A DNA stretch of 7,177 nucleotides from GCA-2733415 sp964608925. Lineage in GTDB: Bacteria; Bacteroidota; Bacteroidia; Flavobacteriales; Flavobacteriaceae. Numbering within the stretch: the stretch's first letter is position 1; every line of letters begins with the position of its first letter. Positions 1 to 5,375 of the stretch are shown here, one piece after another. The position numbers and the translations under genes were made by a program. The stretch spans positions 1 through 7,177 of the forward strand of contig CAZSQD010000130.1 of assembly GCA_964608925.1 (NCBI GenBank), in the 5' to 3' direction. A model generated the notes under the pieces. It made no database searches. It saw only the letters and a program-made list of their open reading frames with translations, and had not been told where the DNA came from.

Positions 1-279
1 AATTTGATTGATGTATTTTTCAACCTCTTCAGCAGTCATTCCTAAACCTTGATCAGTAATATGAATTTTCTTCCCTTCTTTATCAATTCTAACATCAATT
101 ATTGGGTTGCCATAATCGGCTTTACTTTCTCCAATTTGGGTGAGATGCTTTAATTTTAAAGTAGCATCAGTTGCATTTGAGATTAGCTCACGTAAAAATA
201 TTTCGTGATCTGAGTATAAAAATTTCTTTATCAGCGGAAAAATATTTTCTACTGATACGTTTATATTTCCTTTTGCCAT
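1..279 (-). CDS. htpG: Molecular chaperone HtpG (Hsp90), N-terminal part only
   Basis: This is the first 93 codons of bacterial Hsp90, a cytosolic ATP-dependent dimeric chaperone; the rest lies beyond the left edge. The fragment covers the start of the GHKL ATPase domain. The N-box is ELISNATDA, with the expected catalytic Glu at residue 31 and the Mg-coordinating Asn at residue 35. The ATP-binding Asp-x-Gly-x-Gly box appears as DQGLGM with Asp76. The opening sequence MAKGNINVSVENIFPL is characteristic of Bacteroidota HtpG, and the ATG at 279 gives exactly that N-terminus. The gene lies 118 bases downstream of xerD on the same strand. No convincing terminator separates them, but a candidate regulatory motif at 350-362 suggests it has its own promoter. 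Identification is firm; fragment length says nothing about whether the full gene is intact. Confidence 0.95.
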   Translation of the reverse strand, partial: MAKGNINVSVENIFPLIKKFLYSDHEIFLRELISNATDATLKLKHLTQIGESKADYGNPIIDVRIDKEGKKIHITDQGLGMTAEEVEKYINQI

Positions 280-349
280 TGTATATTTATTTTAATGTTT
301 GTTTTCTTAAAGATTAGGATAGTCAAGTAATATACCATTTTAGGTTTGG

Positions 350-362
350 TGTCAAGATGGCA
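350..362 (-). promoter_or_regulatory. Two-unit TGNCA motif upstream of htpG, candidate promoter or stress operator
   Basis: Read on the minus strand the site is TGCCA-TCT-TGACA: two TGNCA units three bases apart, each itself palindromic, about 70 bases upstream of the htpG start. The TTG inside the second unit lies about 20 bases before TATTACTTG (332-324), an imperfect match to the Bacteroidota -7 consensus TAnnTTTG, so the motif could overlap the -33 region of the htpG promoter. The sequence and spacing are visible; regulation by heat or other stress is inferred only because the gene downstream is a chaperone. Confidence 0.4.
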
Positions 363-397
363 GATTTTTTCACTTGAAAGCAATACCTTTTAGTGGG

Positions 398-1300
398 TTA
401 AAAATCTTTTCTAGGATGATATTGCTCAATAACTTCACTTAAAAAACTTCTATCTAAATGTAAATATACTTCTGTAGTGGTAATACTTTCATGCCCTAAC
501 ATTTGTTGTATGGCACGTAAATCGGCTCCGTTTTCTAATAAATGTGTTGCAAAGGAGTGCCTAAAGGTATGCGGACTAATGTTTTTATGCATTCCTGTTT
601 TTTCAGCCAATTGTTTTACAATAGTAAATATCATTGCACGTGTAAGTTGTTTTCCTCTTCGGTTTAAAAATAAAATATCAATGTCTTTAGGGGTAATATT
701 TAAGTGAGTTCTAATTTCATTTTTATAAATAGTAATGTATTTTTGAGTAAGTTTACTAATGGGTACAAAACGTTGTTTATTACCCTTACCAGTTACTTTT
801 ATAAAACCTTCATCAAAAAATAAATCGGAAATTTTTAAATGTGTGAGTTCAGATACGCGTAAACCGCAACCGTAAAGGGTTTCTATAATAGCTATGTTGC
901 GCTGCCCTTCTGGTTTACTCAAATCTACCGCATCAGAAATTTGATCTATTTCAGTTACGGAAAGGGTGTCAGGTAGTTTTCTACCAATTTTTGGGGCTTC
1001 TATGAGTTCCATAGGATTATCGTCTCTATAATCTTCAAAAACTAAATAGTTGAAAAAGCTTTTTAAACCTGATATAATACGGGTTTGTGAGCGTTCATTA
1101 ACCACTTTAGCAATTTGATAAATAAAGTCTTTTACCGTGGTAGTATCTATACGTAGTGGAGTACTGGTGTTTTGTGTAGTTTCTAAAAAACGTATGAGTT
1201 TTAAAACATCTAATTCATAGTTTATAATGGAATTATTTGAAAGACCACGTTCTAATTTTAGGTAGTGTTTATAGTCGGTTAAAGCATTTTTCCATTTCAT
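398..1300 (-). CDS. xerD: Tyrosine recombinase XerD (chromosome dimer resolution)
   Basis: A 300-residue site-specific recombinase of the XerC/XerD type, which acts at dif to resolve chromosome dimers before cell division. Residues 1-95 form the SAM-like core-binding domain. The catalytic domain follows, with the complete active-site set: Arg148 in GCGLRVSEL, Lys172 in TGKGNK, His244 and Arg247 in SPHTFRHSFATHL, His270 in MLGH, and the nucleophile Tyr279 in TTTEVYLHLD. Length is typical for Xer proteins (about 295-305), and the ending IEQYHPR matches flavobacterial XerD-type proteins. The ATG at 1300 gives the expected N-terminal helix. Assignment as XerD rather than XerC is by general resemblance only. 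There are no integron, phage or conjugative genes nearby, so this looks like the housekeeping copy rather than an integrase. A terminator hairpin ends only 15 bases upstream of the start codon, which leaves little room for a private promoter. Confidence 0.92.
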   Translation of the reverse strand: MKWKNALTDYKHYLKLERGLSNNSIINYELDVLKLIRFLETTQNTSTPLRIDTTTVKDFIYQIAKVVNERSQTRIISGLKSFFNYLVFEDYRDDNPMELIEAPKIGRKLPDTLSVTEIDQISDAVDLSKPEGQRNIAIIETLYGCGLRVSELTHLKISDLFFDEGFIKVTGKGNKQRFVPISKLTQKYITIYKNEIRTHLNITPKDIDILFLNRRGKQLTRAMIFTIVKQLAEKTGMHKNISPHTFRHSFATHLLENGADLRAIQQMLGHESITTTEVYLHLDRSFLSEVIEQYHPRKDF

Positions 1301-1315
1301 AGTATGGTAAAATAC

Positions 1316-1346
1316 AAAACCTCAAGAAATAAATCTTGAGGTTTTT
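1316..1346 (-). terminator. Rho-independent terminator after the OmpA/HhH operon, just upstream of xerD
   Basis: The perfect 7-base stem CCTCAAG (1320-1326) / CTTGAGG (1335-1341) has an 8-base AT loop. It is flanked by AAAA on the left and TTTTT on the right, which can extend the stem and give a U-tract in either direction. On the minus strand it lies about 95 bases after the stop codon at 1441 and ends 15 bases before the xerD ATG. It most likely terminates minus-strand transcripts from the upstream operon. Confidence 0.75.
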
Positions 1347-1440
1347 GAAATTATACCAAATAAACTTCAAACTACGGTATTAAAACCAAAGTGTATTTTG
1401 ATGTTTATTAAGTTAAAAAATATAAGCTATCGCACTATGA

Positions 1441-2034
1441 TTAGCTTTTATTTCCGTAACGGTCGTCTTCACTTTTACCATAATCAACATCTTTGTTGTC
1501 AACACGTTTACTAAAATCGGTTTGACCACCATCTTTTAATACTTTTGCTTGACCACGCCAATCGTCACGTAAAATTCTTCCTGGAAAAAATGCAATTAAA
1601 TCGGTTACTTGCTGAATATCATGATCTGTAAAATTACTAATTTGATTAAAAGTATAAATACCAATAGAGTTTAGTTTTTCTTCAATAACGGGTCCTACAC
1701 CGCTAATACGCTTTAAATCGTTAGCAGTTGCTTTTGTAGCCGCACCAAAGCTGGCAAAGTTTAAGCCACCTGCAGCAGTAACACCAGAACGTTCCATTGT
1801 TTTTACCGCTTTTACTTCTTTGGGAGCAAAGGTTGTTTTAGCGTGTTTTTTTTCTTTTTTACCCGTATTAGTTTTTAAACGTTTGTTTTCTGCTAAGCAA
1901 TTATCTAAATCTTCTTGGTATGTTTTTTTTGTAAAATACCTTGATAATAACCATCCTAATAAGAAAGAAAGGAACATTAAGGCTAATAAGCACCACCATT
2001 GTATGCAATTGTTTGCGTTAAATATATTTGACAT
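1441..2034 (-). CDS. Membrane-anchored protein with C-terminal helix-hairpin-helix domain
   Basis: A 197-residue protein of unknown specific role. Residues 13-33 form one transmembrane helix (WWCLLALMFLSFLLGWLL) followed by RYFTKK, so by the positive-inside rule the C-terminal part is cytoplasmic. Residues 37-80 are charged and Lys-rich, probably a linker or short coiled region. Residues 106-166 form a helix-hairpin-helix domain around LKRISGVGPVIEEKLNSIGI, with the GxGPxxEEKLxxxGI core of the COG3743-like proteins annotated as flap-endonuclease-like or HhH proteins. No nuclease catalytic residues are evident, so 'endonuclease' would be an over-call. The tail (170-197) is charged and probably disordered. 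It lies 22 bases after the OmpA-family gene on the same strand, almost certainly one operon. HhH domains of this type can bind DNA or mediate protein contacts; which applies here is not shown by the sequence. Confidence 0.85.
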   Translation of the reverse strand: MSNIFNANNCIQWWCLLALMFLSFLLGWLLSRYFTKKTYQEDLDNCLAENKRLKTNTGKKEKKHAKTTFAPKEVKAVKTMERSGVTAAGGLNFASFGAATKATANDLKRISGVGPVIEEKLNSIGIYTFNQISNFTDHDIQQVTDLIAFFPGRILRDDWRGQAKVLKDGGQTDFSKRVDNKDVDYGKSEDDRYGNKS

Positions 2035-2056
2035 AGTTTGTATTTTTAATTGTTAT

Positions 2057-2968
2057 TTAGTTTACTTTAATTTCTATTCTTCTATTTTTTGCTCTACCTT
2101 CTTGAGTAGCATTTGTTGCTGCAGGAATAGTTTCTCCTTTAGAAAAGCGTTTCATTTTTGCTTTATCAACACCACGTTGTGCAAAGTAATTCATTACGTT
2201 TGTAGCTCTATCACGTGCTAAAACTTCATTATTAGCTGCATCACCAACACTGTCCGTATGTCCGGTAATAGTTACCGTTTTATTTGGGTGTTTTGCTAAG
2301 TAATTTTTCAATTCACTTGCATATCCTTGTAGGGTATTGTCAGGTTTAAAATTTCTTGCATTAAAACGTGTGTATAAAATTTTATTGGTAATACCTTCAT
2401 CTATTGTTGCTGCGCGTGCAGCTTCAATATCTTTAAATTGCATATTAACCCCGCCATTATAATGCCCATTAGCGTAATTATAACCTTCTTTATTGGCTGA
2501 AAGACTTATTCTATCTCCGTTTATACCAAATTTGGTTAACATGTTTTTTATGTATCCTGCTCGGTCTAAACCAAAGTTTTGTGCTTCGTCATTATTTCTC
2601 CACTCTCCATTTTTATACCAACCAGTGATGTGTAATACTTTGTTTTGATTGCGATTTAAATATGCAAAAACAGAATCTTTAAAACGCATTGTTCTTTCAG
2701 GAAAATGTACGATTCCTGTAGAATCTTTATGATTAAAAATTTGCATTTCATCTTGAAAATTAAATGCATCTGCACCAATAGCATTGGCAATATTAAAGCC
2801 ATTGTAAGTGTTTATAGTAGTTTCCTCTATGGGTACCACAACCGCTTCTTTAACGGTATTTGTTTTTTCTGCCATTTCATTGGCACACATAGGGCACGAG
2901 TAATACCACCACATTCCTAAAAATGCCCAAAGCAGGAAAATGATGATTGAAATAATAAAGTTTCTCAT
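2057..2968 (-). CDS. OmpA-family peptidoglycan-binding protein with N-terminal membrane anchor
   Basis: A 303-residue envelope protein. Residues 3-23 are a strongly hydrophobic helix (FIISIIIFLLWAFLGMWWYY). No signal peptidase I site is obvious, and the SCPMC that follows is not a good lipobox, so it is probably an uncleaved inner-membrane anchor with the rest in the periplasm. Residues 195-303 are the OmpA C-terminal domain, which binds peptidoglycan non-covalently. It includes TVTITGHTDSVG and LARDRA, with Asp239 and Arg254 fifteen residues apart, the spacing of the diaminopimelate-binding Asp/Arg pair in OmpA proteins, and it ends in NRRIEIKV. Residues 85-180 look like a second, degenerate copy of the same fold. 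It is the first gene of an operon with the HhH protein. A weak -7-like TAACTTTC lies at 3005-2998. It may tether or organise the cell envelope; its exact function is unknown. Confidence 0.88.
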   Translation of the reverse strand: MRNFIISIIIFLLWAFLGMWWYYSCPMCANEMAEKTNTVKEAVVVPIEETTINTYNGFNIANAIGADAFNFQDEMQIFNHKDSTGIVHFPERTMRFKDSVFAYLNRNQNKVLHITGWYKNGEWRNNDEAQNFGLDRAGYIKNMLTKFGINGDRISLSANKEGYNYANGHYNGGVNMQFKDIEAARAATIDEGITNKILYTRFNARNFKPDNTLQGYASELKNYLAKHPNKTVTITGHTDSVGDAANNEVLARDRATNVMNYFAQRGVDKAKMKRFSKGETIPAATNATQEGRAKNRRIEIKVN

Positions 2969-3191
2969 TAGTTAAAAATTTAAGTTAATTGTTGACTGAA
3001 AGTTATTAAAAAAAATGATATGTTTCACATAATGAGTTGTTTTTTAGTAACTTATGCGATTAAGTGTAAATAAATACGATGTATTGCATAGCAAATTATT
3101 AGAAACATGTAAATAGGTAAGTTTTAGCTGCTTTTTTTCGGCATACTTATTGTATCTATTTGATTGTTAACCCATAAAATTAAAATCAAAA

Positions 3192-3509
3192 ATGAATACA
3201 GAACCAATTATAACCGATAAATATAAAAAATTAGCCTTAAGTCTATTATTTGACGCAATAGGTATGGCATCTTTTGCCTTACCTTTTATAGGAGAATTTG
3301 GCGATGTTATTTGGGCACCAGTTTCCGCATTAATAATGACACGTATGTATAGAGGTATGACAGGTAAAGTTGCTGGTTTAATGAGTTTGTTTGAAGAGCT
3401 TGCTCCTGGATTAGATATTATACCCACTTTTACCTTAACGTGGATTTACCAATATGTTTTAAAAGGACGTAAAATTACAGGTGATATTATTGATATTACA
3501 GAGGCATAG
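3192..3509 (+). CDS. Conserved-looking small membrane protein of unknown function
   Basis: A 105-residue protein that I cannot assign to a named family. A polar N-terminus (1-13) is followed by hydrophobic stretches at about 14-33, 38-51 and 76-91 and a charged C-terminus. Two segments resemble each other: GEFGDVIWAPVSALIMTRMY (35-54) and the region 71-90 containing LDIIPTFTLTWIYQ. Both have Asp, then two hydrophobics, then Pro/Thr and a hydrophobic run, which suggests two re-entrant or paired helices with acidic-proline turns. The ATG at 3192 follows an A-rich leader typical of Bacteroidota starts, and the codon pattern looks coding. It is the only plus-strand gene, divergent from the OmpA gene (223-base spacer) and closed by strong hairpins, so it is a stand-alone unit. 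No signal peptide or enzyme motif is visible. Confidence 0.75.
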   Translation: MNTEPIITDKYKKLALSLLFDAIGMASFALPFIGEFGDVIWAPVSALIMTRMYRGMTGKVAGLMSLFEELAPGLDIIPTFTLTWIYQYVLKGRKITGDIIDITEA

Positions 3510-3561
3510 ACAGAGCGTATATGGTGAGAGACGTATTTTAAATACCTCTCAAATTTAATAA

Positions 3562-3590
3562 TACAAACGGAATACAAAATCCGTTTTGTA
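3562..3590 (+). terminator. First hairpin after the small membrane protein gene
   Basis: TACAAACGGA (3562-3571) can pair with TCCGTTTTGTA (3580-3590) with one bulged base and an 8-base loop. The stem is imperfect and lacks a proper U-run afterwards, so it is probably an auxiliary hairpin ahead of the stronger one at 3602-3640. Confidence 0.45.
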
Positions 3591-3601
3591 GAAAATAAAA
3601 C

Positions 3602-3640
3602 AAACAAAGCATACAAATTTATTTTGTATGCTTTGTTTTT
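3602..3640. terminator. Strong bidirectional terminator between convergent genes
   Basis: A perfect 16-base inverted repeat (AAACAAAGCATACAAA at 3602-3617, complement at 3623-3638) encloses the 5-base loop TTTAT. The outer A/T pairs give a U-tract on either strand. It lies between the convergent ends of the plus-strand membrane protein gene (stop at 3509) and the minus-strand lipoprotein gene (stop at 3669), so it can terminate both. Confidence 0.85.
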
Positions 3641-3668
3641 ATGTTAAGAGATTAAATAATGCTATTAT

Positions 3669-4421
3669 TTAATCATTGTTATAGGTATACGTGTATGTTG
3701 TAAGATCACCTCCGTCATTTTCGGTAGCTATTCTTGGAAAACCATCTGTAGTATAGGTATACGTATAGGTGTAATTTTCATTAACTGAAGTTGATTGAAT
3801 ATCTTCTGTTAATAAGTTGTTTAGGGTGAAAAATATAGCAGAATTGTTTTCAGAATCAATTGTACGTAGTATATTTCTATTAGTGATGTTCTTAAAAGGA
3901 GCATTTTGAGTATCGTAAGTATACGTATTGGTGAAAATACCTCCTTCAACGTAAGTAGCAATATTTTCATTGCTAATTGTAAGTACGTCTGTTGGATTAC
4001 CAGGGATTGTTGTACTTGTGGTTGTAATTACGGTATTATTAGCACTATAGGCTAAGCTATAATCATAAACTCCAACACCAACTATATTTGTTGAAATTGT
4101 AGCGATTCTTCCTTGAGTATCATAAGTGTAAGATTCTAAAATGGGGTCATTTGGAGCATCATAAAAATTAATATCAGTTAATTTATTATTTCCATAAATA
4201 AAATCAGTATAGTAACCTTCTGAAGATTCTTCTTTTATAAGTGTCATACCACTATAAGTATATTGTATTGTTTCAGTACTACCATCAGAATAGGCAATAT
4301 CTACTTTAGTAGGTAATATACTGTTGTTATTAATAGGTAAAATAGGTCCGTCATCTGAATTACTTTCACAAGACATTAATGATATTGCTAAAAGACCAAA
4401 GGTGTAGAATACTTTTTTCAT
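3669..4421 (-). CDS. Surface or periplasmic lipoprotein with YD-repeat-like sequence
   Basis: A 250-residue secreted protein of unknown function. MKKVFYTFGLLAISLMSC is a clear lipoprotein signal peptide with lipobox LMSC and lipidated Cys18. The mature protein begins C-ESNSDDG; acidic residues just after the cysteine resemble the export signals described for surface lipoproteins of Bacteroidota, so surface display is plausible. The body is rich in Tyr, Thr and Asn with recurring YTY and YD-Tx-Gx units (SYTYDTQGRIATI near 97-109, TYTYDTQNAP near 165-174, YTYTYTTDGFPRI near 220-232, TYTYTYNND at the end). This resembles the beta-strand YD/RHS repeats, but far too few to build an RHS shell. A promoter -7 element sits about 40 bases upstream. 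The gene ends in the shared bidirectional terminator. Confidence 0.85.
   Translation of the reverse strand: MKKVFYTFGLLAISLMSCESNSDDGPILPINNNSILPTKVDIAYSDGSTETIQYTYSGMTLIKEESSEGYYTDFIYGNNKLTDINFYDAPNDPILESYTYDTQGRIATISTNIVGVGVYDYSLAYSANNTVITTTSTTIPGNPTDVLTISNENIATYVEGGIFTNTYTYDTQNAPFKNITNRNILRTIDSENNSAIFFTLNNLLTEDIQSTSVNENYTYTYTYTTDGFPRIATENDGGDLTTYTYTYNND
3680..3764. repeat. 13-base direct repeat encoding Tyr-Thr runs in the lipoprotein
   Basis: TATAGGTATACGT occurs at 3680-3692 and again at 3752-3764, and a diverged relative (GTAAGTATACGTATT) lies near 3915-3929. All three encode the alternating Thr-Tyr strands of the lipoprotein on the minus strand, so the DNA repetition reflects protein repeat units. 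It could allow slippage or recombination within the gene. Confidence 0.5.
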
Positions 4422-4460
4422 AAATTAAAATTATTATAGTTTTATTGATTTTTAGAAAGG

Positions 4461-4468
4461 CAAAGGTA
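4461..4468 (-). promoter_or_regulatory. -7 promoter element (TACCTTTG) of the lipoprotein gene
   Basis: On the minus strand the octamer TACCTTTG matches the Bacteroidota consensus TAnnTTTG exactly and lies 39 bases before the ATG at 4421, giving a short leader. No TTG is found at the -33 distance; the nearest candidate is CTG at 4493-4491, 22 bases away. The spacer directly next to the element is an (ATA)5 tract. Confidence 0.6.
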
Positions 4469-4483
4469 TATTATTATTATTAT
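4469..4483 (-). repeat. (ATA)5 trinucleotide tract in the promoter spacer
   Basis: Five ATA units on the minus strand (TAT/ATT pattern on plus) directly abut the TACCTTTG element of the lipoprotein gene and fill most of the space between -7 and -33. Change in unit number would alter promoter spacing in 3-base steps. Confidence 0.7.
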
Positions 4484-4527
4484 GAATTTACAGGAATAAA
4501 CTTCAGGTTTATAATATTTTATTAATG

Positions 4528-4741
4528 TTGTCCGATTAAAAAAAAGTAAAAATCATTTGAAGTGAATGATAGCGTGATTTACAAGAGCACAAGAGTAAAA
4601 CATCTTGCTATTCGTATTTTAAAAATAGGATTTAGTTTGCATCAAATATAATTAACAAATAAGCTGATTGTCAATTAGTTTAAATATAATCTTTTCTCTT
4701 GTGTCTTAAAGTGAAGTGGTCTTATATCTTTTATCGGACAG
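4528..4741. mobile_element. MITE-like 214-base segment with inverted ends
   Basis: TGTCCGAT at 4529-4536 is matched by ATCGGACA at 4733-4740, and pairing continues into AAAA if one base is skipped. The outer bases are T (4528) and G (4741). A second inverted pair lies inside: CACAAGAG at 4588-4595 and CTCTTGTG at 4696-4703. TAATG flanks both ends (4523-4527 and 4742-4746), as expected for a 5-base target duplication. There is no coding sequence inside. This fills most of the 334-base gap between the lipoprotein gene and the next gene, and its right end is 14 bases from that gene's stop codon. It could be a MITE, a remnant of an insertion sequence, or a chance dyad. Confidence 0.45.
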
Positions 4742-4755
4742 TAATGATATTTATT

Positions 4756-5274
4756 TTAAGAATCTTTAAAAAACCGTTTGAATCCCATACGTTTTAGCAT
4801 CTTTTTCTCAAACGCCCAAAAGAAGGTAAATTGTCCAAATAACCAGCCAATACCTACTAATAATATTTGATAAATAGGGTAGATGATTAAAATTCTAATC
4901 ACCCAAAATAAAAATTTATTATCTAAGCTTTGTAAACCAATAGCTTCAGTAATGGGTCCTGATATTTTTGCGGCTAAACTTCCTGTAACGGAAAATACTA
5001 AAAAGATAGCAATGAGTTCCCATCGTTGATTAATGTTCCATTTATATTTTAATTTTGTAAAAATTTTGAGCACTAAATTCAATAGTATGTAGGCTACAAA
5101 AAAGGCTACAAAAAAGGATAGAAAACATAATAAAATAGTATTATTGAACTCATACTTTTGAAGTATTAATTTAGCAATTAAATATCCTGAAAGAAGTAAT
5201 GCTATGATACCTAATAAAGGAAATAGCAATTGCCAATTTTTTGTAATCTGCCATTCTTTTTTAAAATTTTTCAC
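4756..5274 (-). CDS. Four-helix integral membrane protein, DUF6787-like, internally duplicated
   Basis: A 172-residue inner-membrane protein of unknown function. Four hydrophobic segments are visible, at about 16-37, 46-71, 87-105 and 121-150, followed by a basic tail (EKKMLKRMGFKRFFK). The second half (77-165: NINQRWELIAIFLVFSVTGS, later IYPIYQILLVGIGWLFGQF and FFWAFEKKM) resembles the Bacteroidota family I know as DUF6787. The first half repeats the opening motif W-x-I-x3-W-x-L (Trp8/Trp14 against Trp79/Trp85), so the protein seems built from two related two-helix units. The start is GTG at 5274: no in-frame ATG precedes it, and the next Met is near the C-terminus. A terminator ends 54 bases upstream, so it probably has its own promoter, which I could not identify. 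Confidence 0.8.
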   Translation of the reverse strand: MKNFKKEWQITKNWQLLFPLLGIIALLLSGYLIAKLILQKYEFNNTILLCFLSFFVAFFVAYILLNLVLKIFTKLKYKWNINQRWELIAIFLVFSVTGSLAAKISGPITEAIGLQSLDNKFLFWVIRILIIYPIYQILLVGIGWLFGQFTFFWAFEKKMLKRMGFKRFFKDS

Positions 5275-5324
5275 AGGTTTTTTTTTAGAACTGTAAAAAT
5301 ACTGAATTTATAATTATTTTGTAT

Positions 5325-5356
5325 AAAAAAACCGAACTTGTTAAAGTTCGGTTTAT
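5325..5356 (-). terminator. Rho-independent terminator of the DUF937 gene
   Basis: The perfect 11-base stem AAACCGAACTT (5329-5339) / AAGTTCGGTTT (5344-5354) has the 4-base loop GTTA. On the minus strand it is followed by a run of seven T. It begins about 20 bases after the stop codon at 5376 and separates this gene from the downstream membrane protein gene. Confidence 0.85.
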
Positions 5357-5375
5357 AAAATTTATAGTGAGGTAT

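Noticed and set aside
398..1300. XerD-type recombinase as a sign of a genomic island or integron
   Set aside because: The protein has housekeeping Xer length and ending, and no att-like repeats, cassette genes or phage genes are adjacent.
1344..1371. Inverted TTTGAA/TTCAAA pair between the HhH gene and xerD
   Set aside because: Six AT-rich bases with a long loop, overlapping the terminator's T-run; no support as a separate structure.
1820..2221. Plus-strand open frame of 133 codons overlapping the HhH and OmpA genes
   Set aside because: It lies antisense to two well-supported genes, is rich in Cys, Phe and Ser as expected from reverse-strand translation, and has no family features.
3019..3031. 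Dyad TATGTTTCACATA upstream of the OmpA gene, possible operator
   Set aside because: Arms are only 5 AT-rich bases, it matches no site I can name with confidence, and such dyads are expected by chance at this base composition.
3167..3427. Minus-strand open frame of 86 codons opposite the small membrane protein
   Set aside because: The plus-strand frame has membrane segments, a natural start and a terminator; the opposite frame has low-complexity Ser/Asn/Lys content and none of these.
4559..4717. Direct repeat GAAGTG within the MITE-like segment
   Set aside because: Six bases in direct orientation is too short to carry weight.
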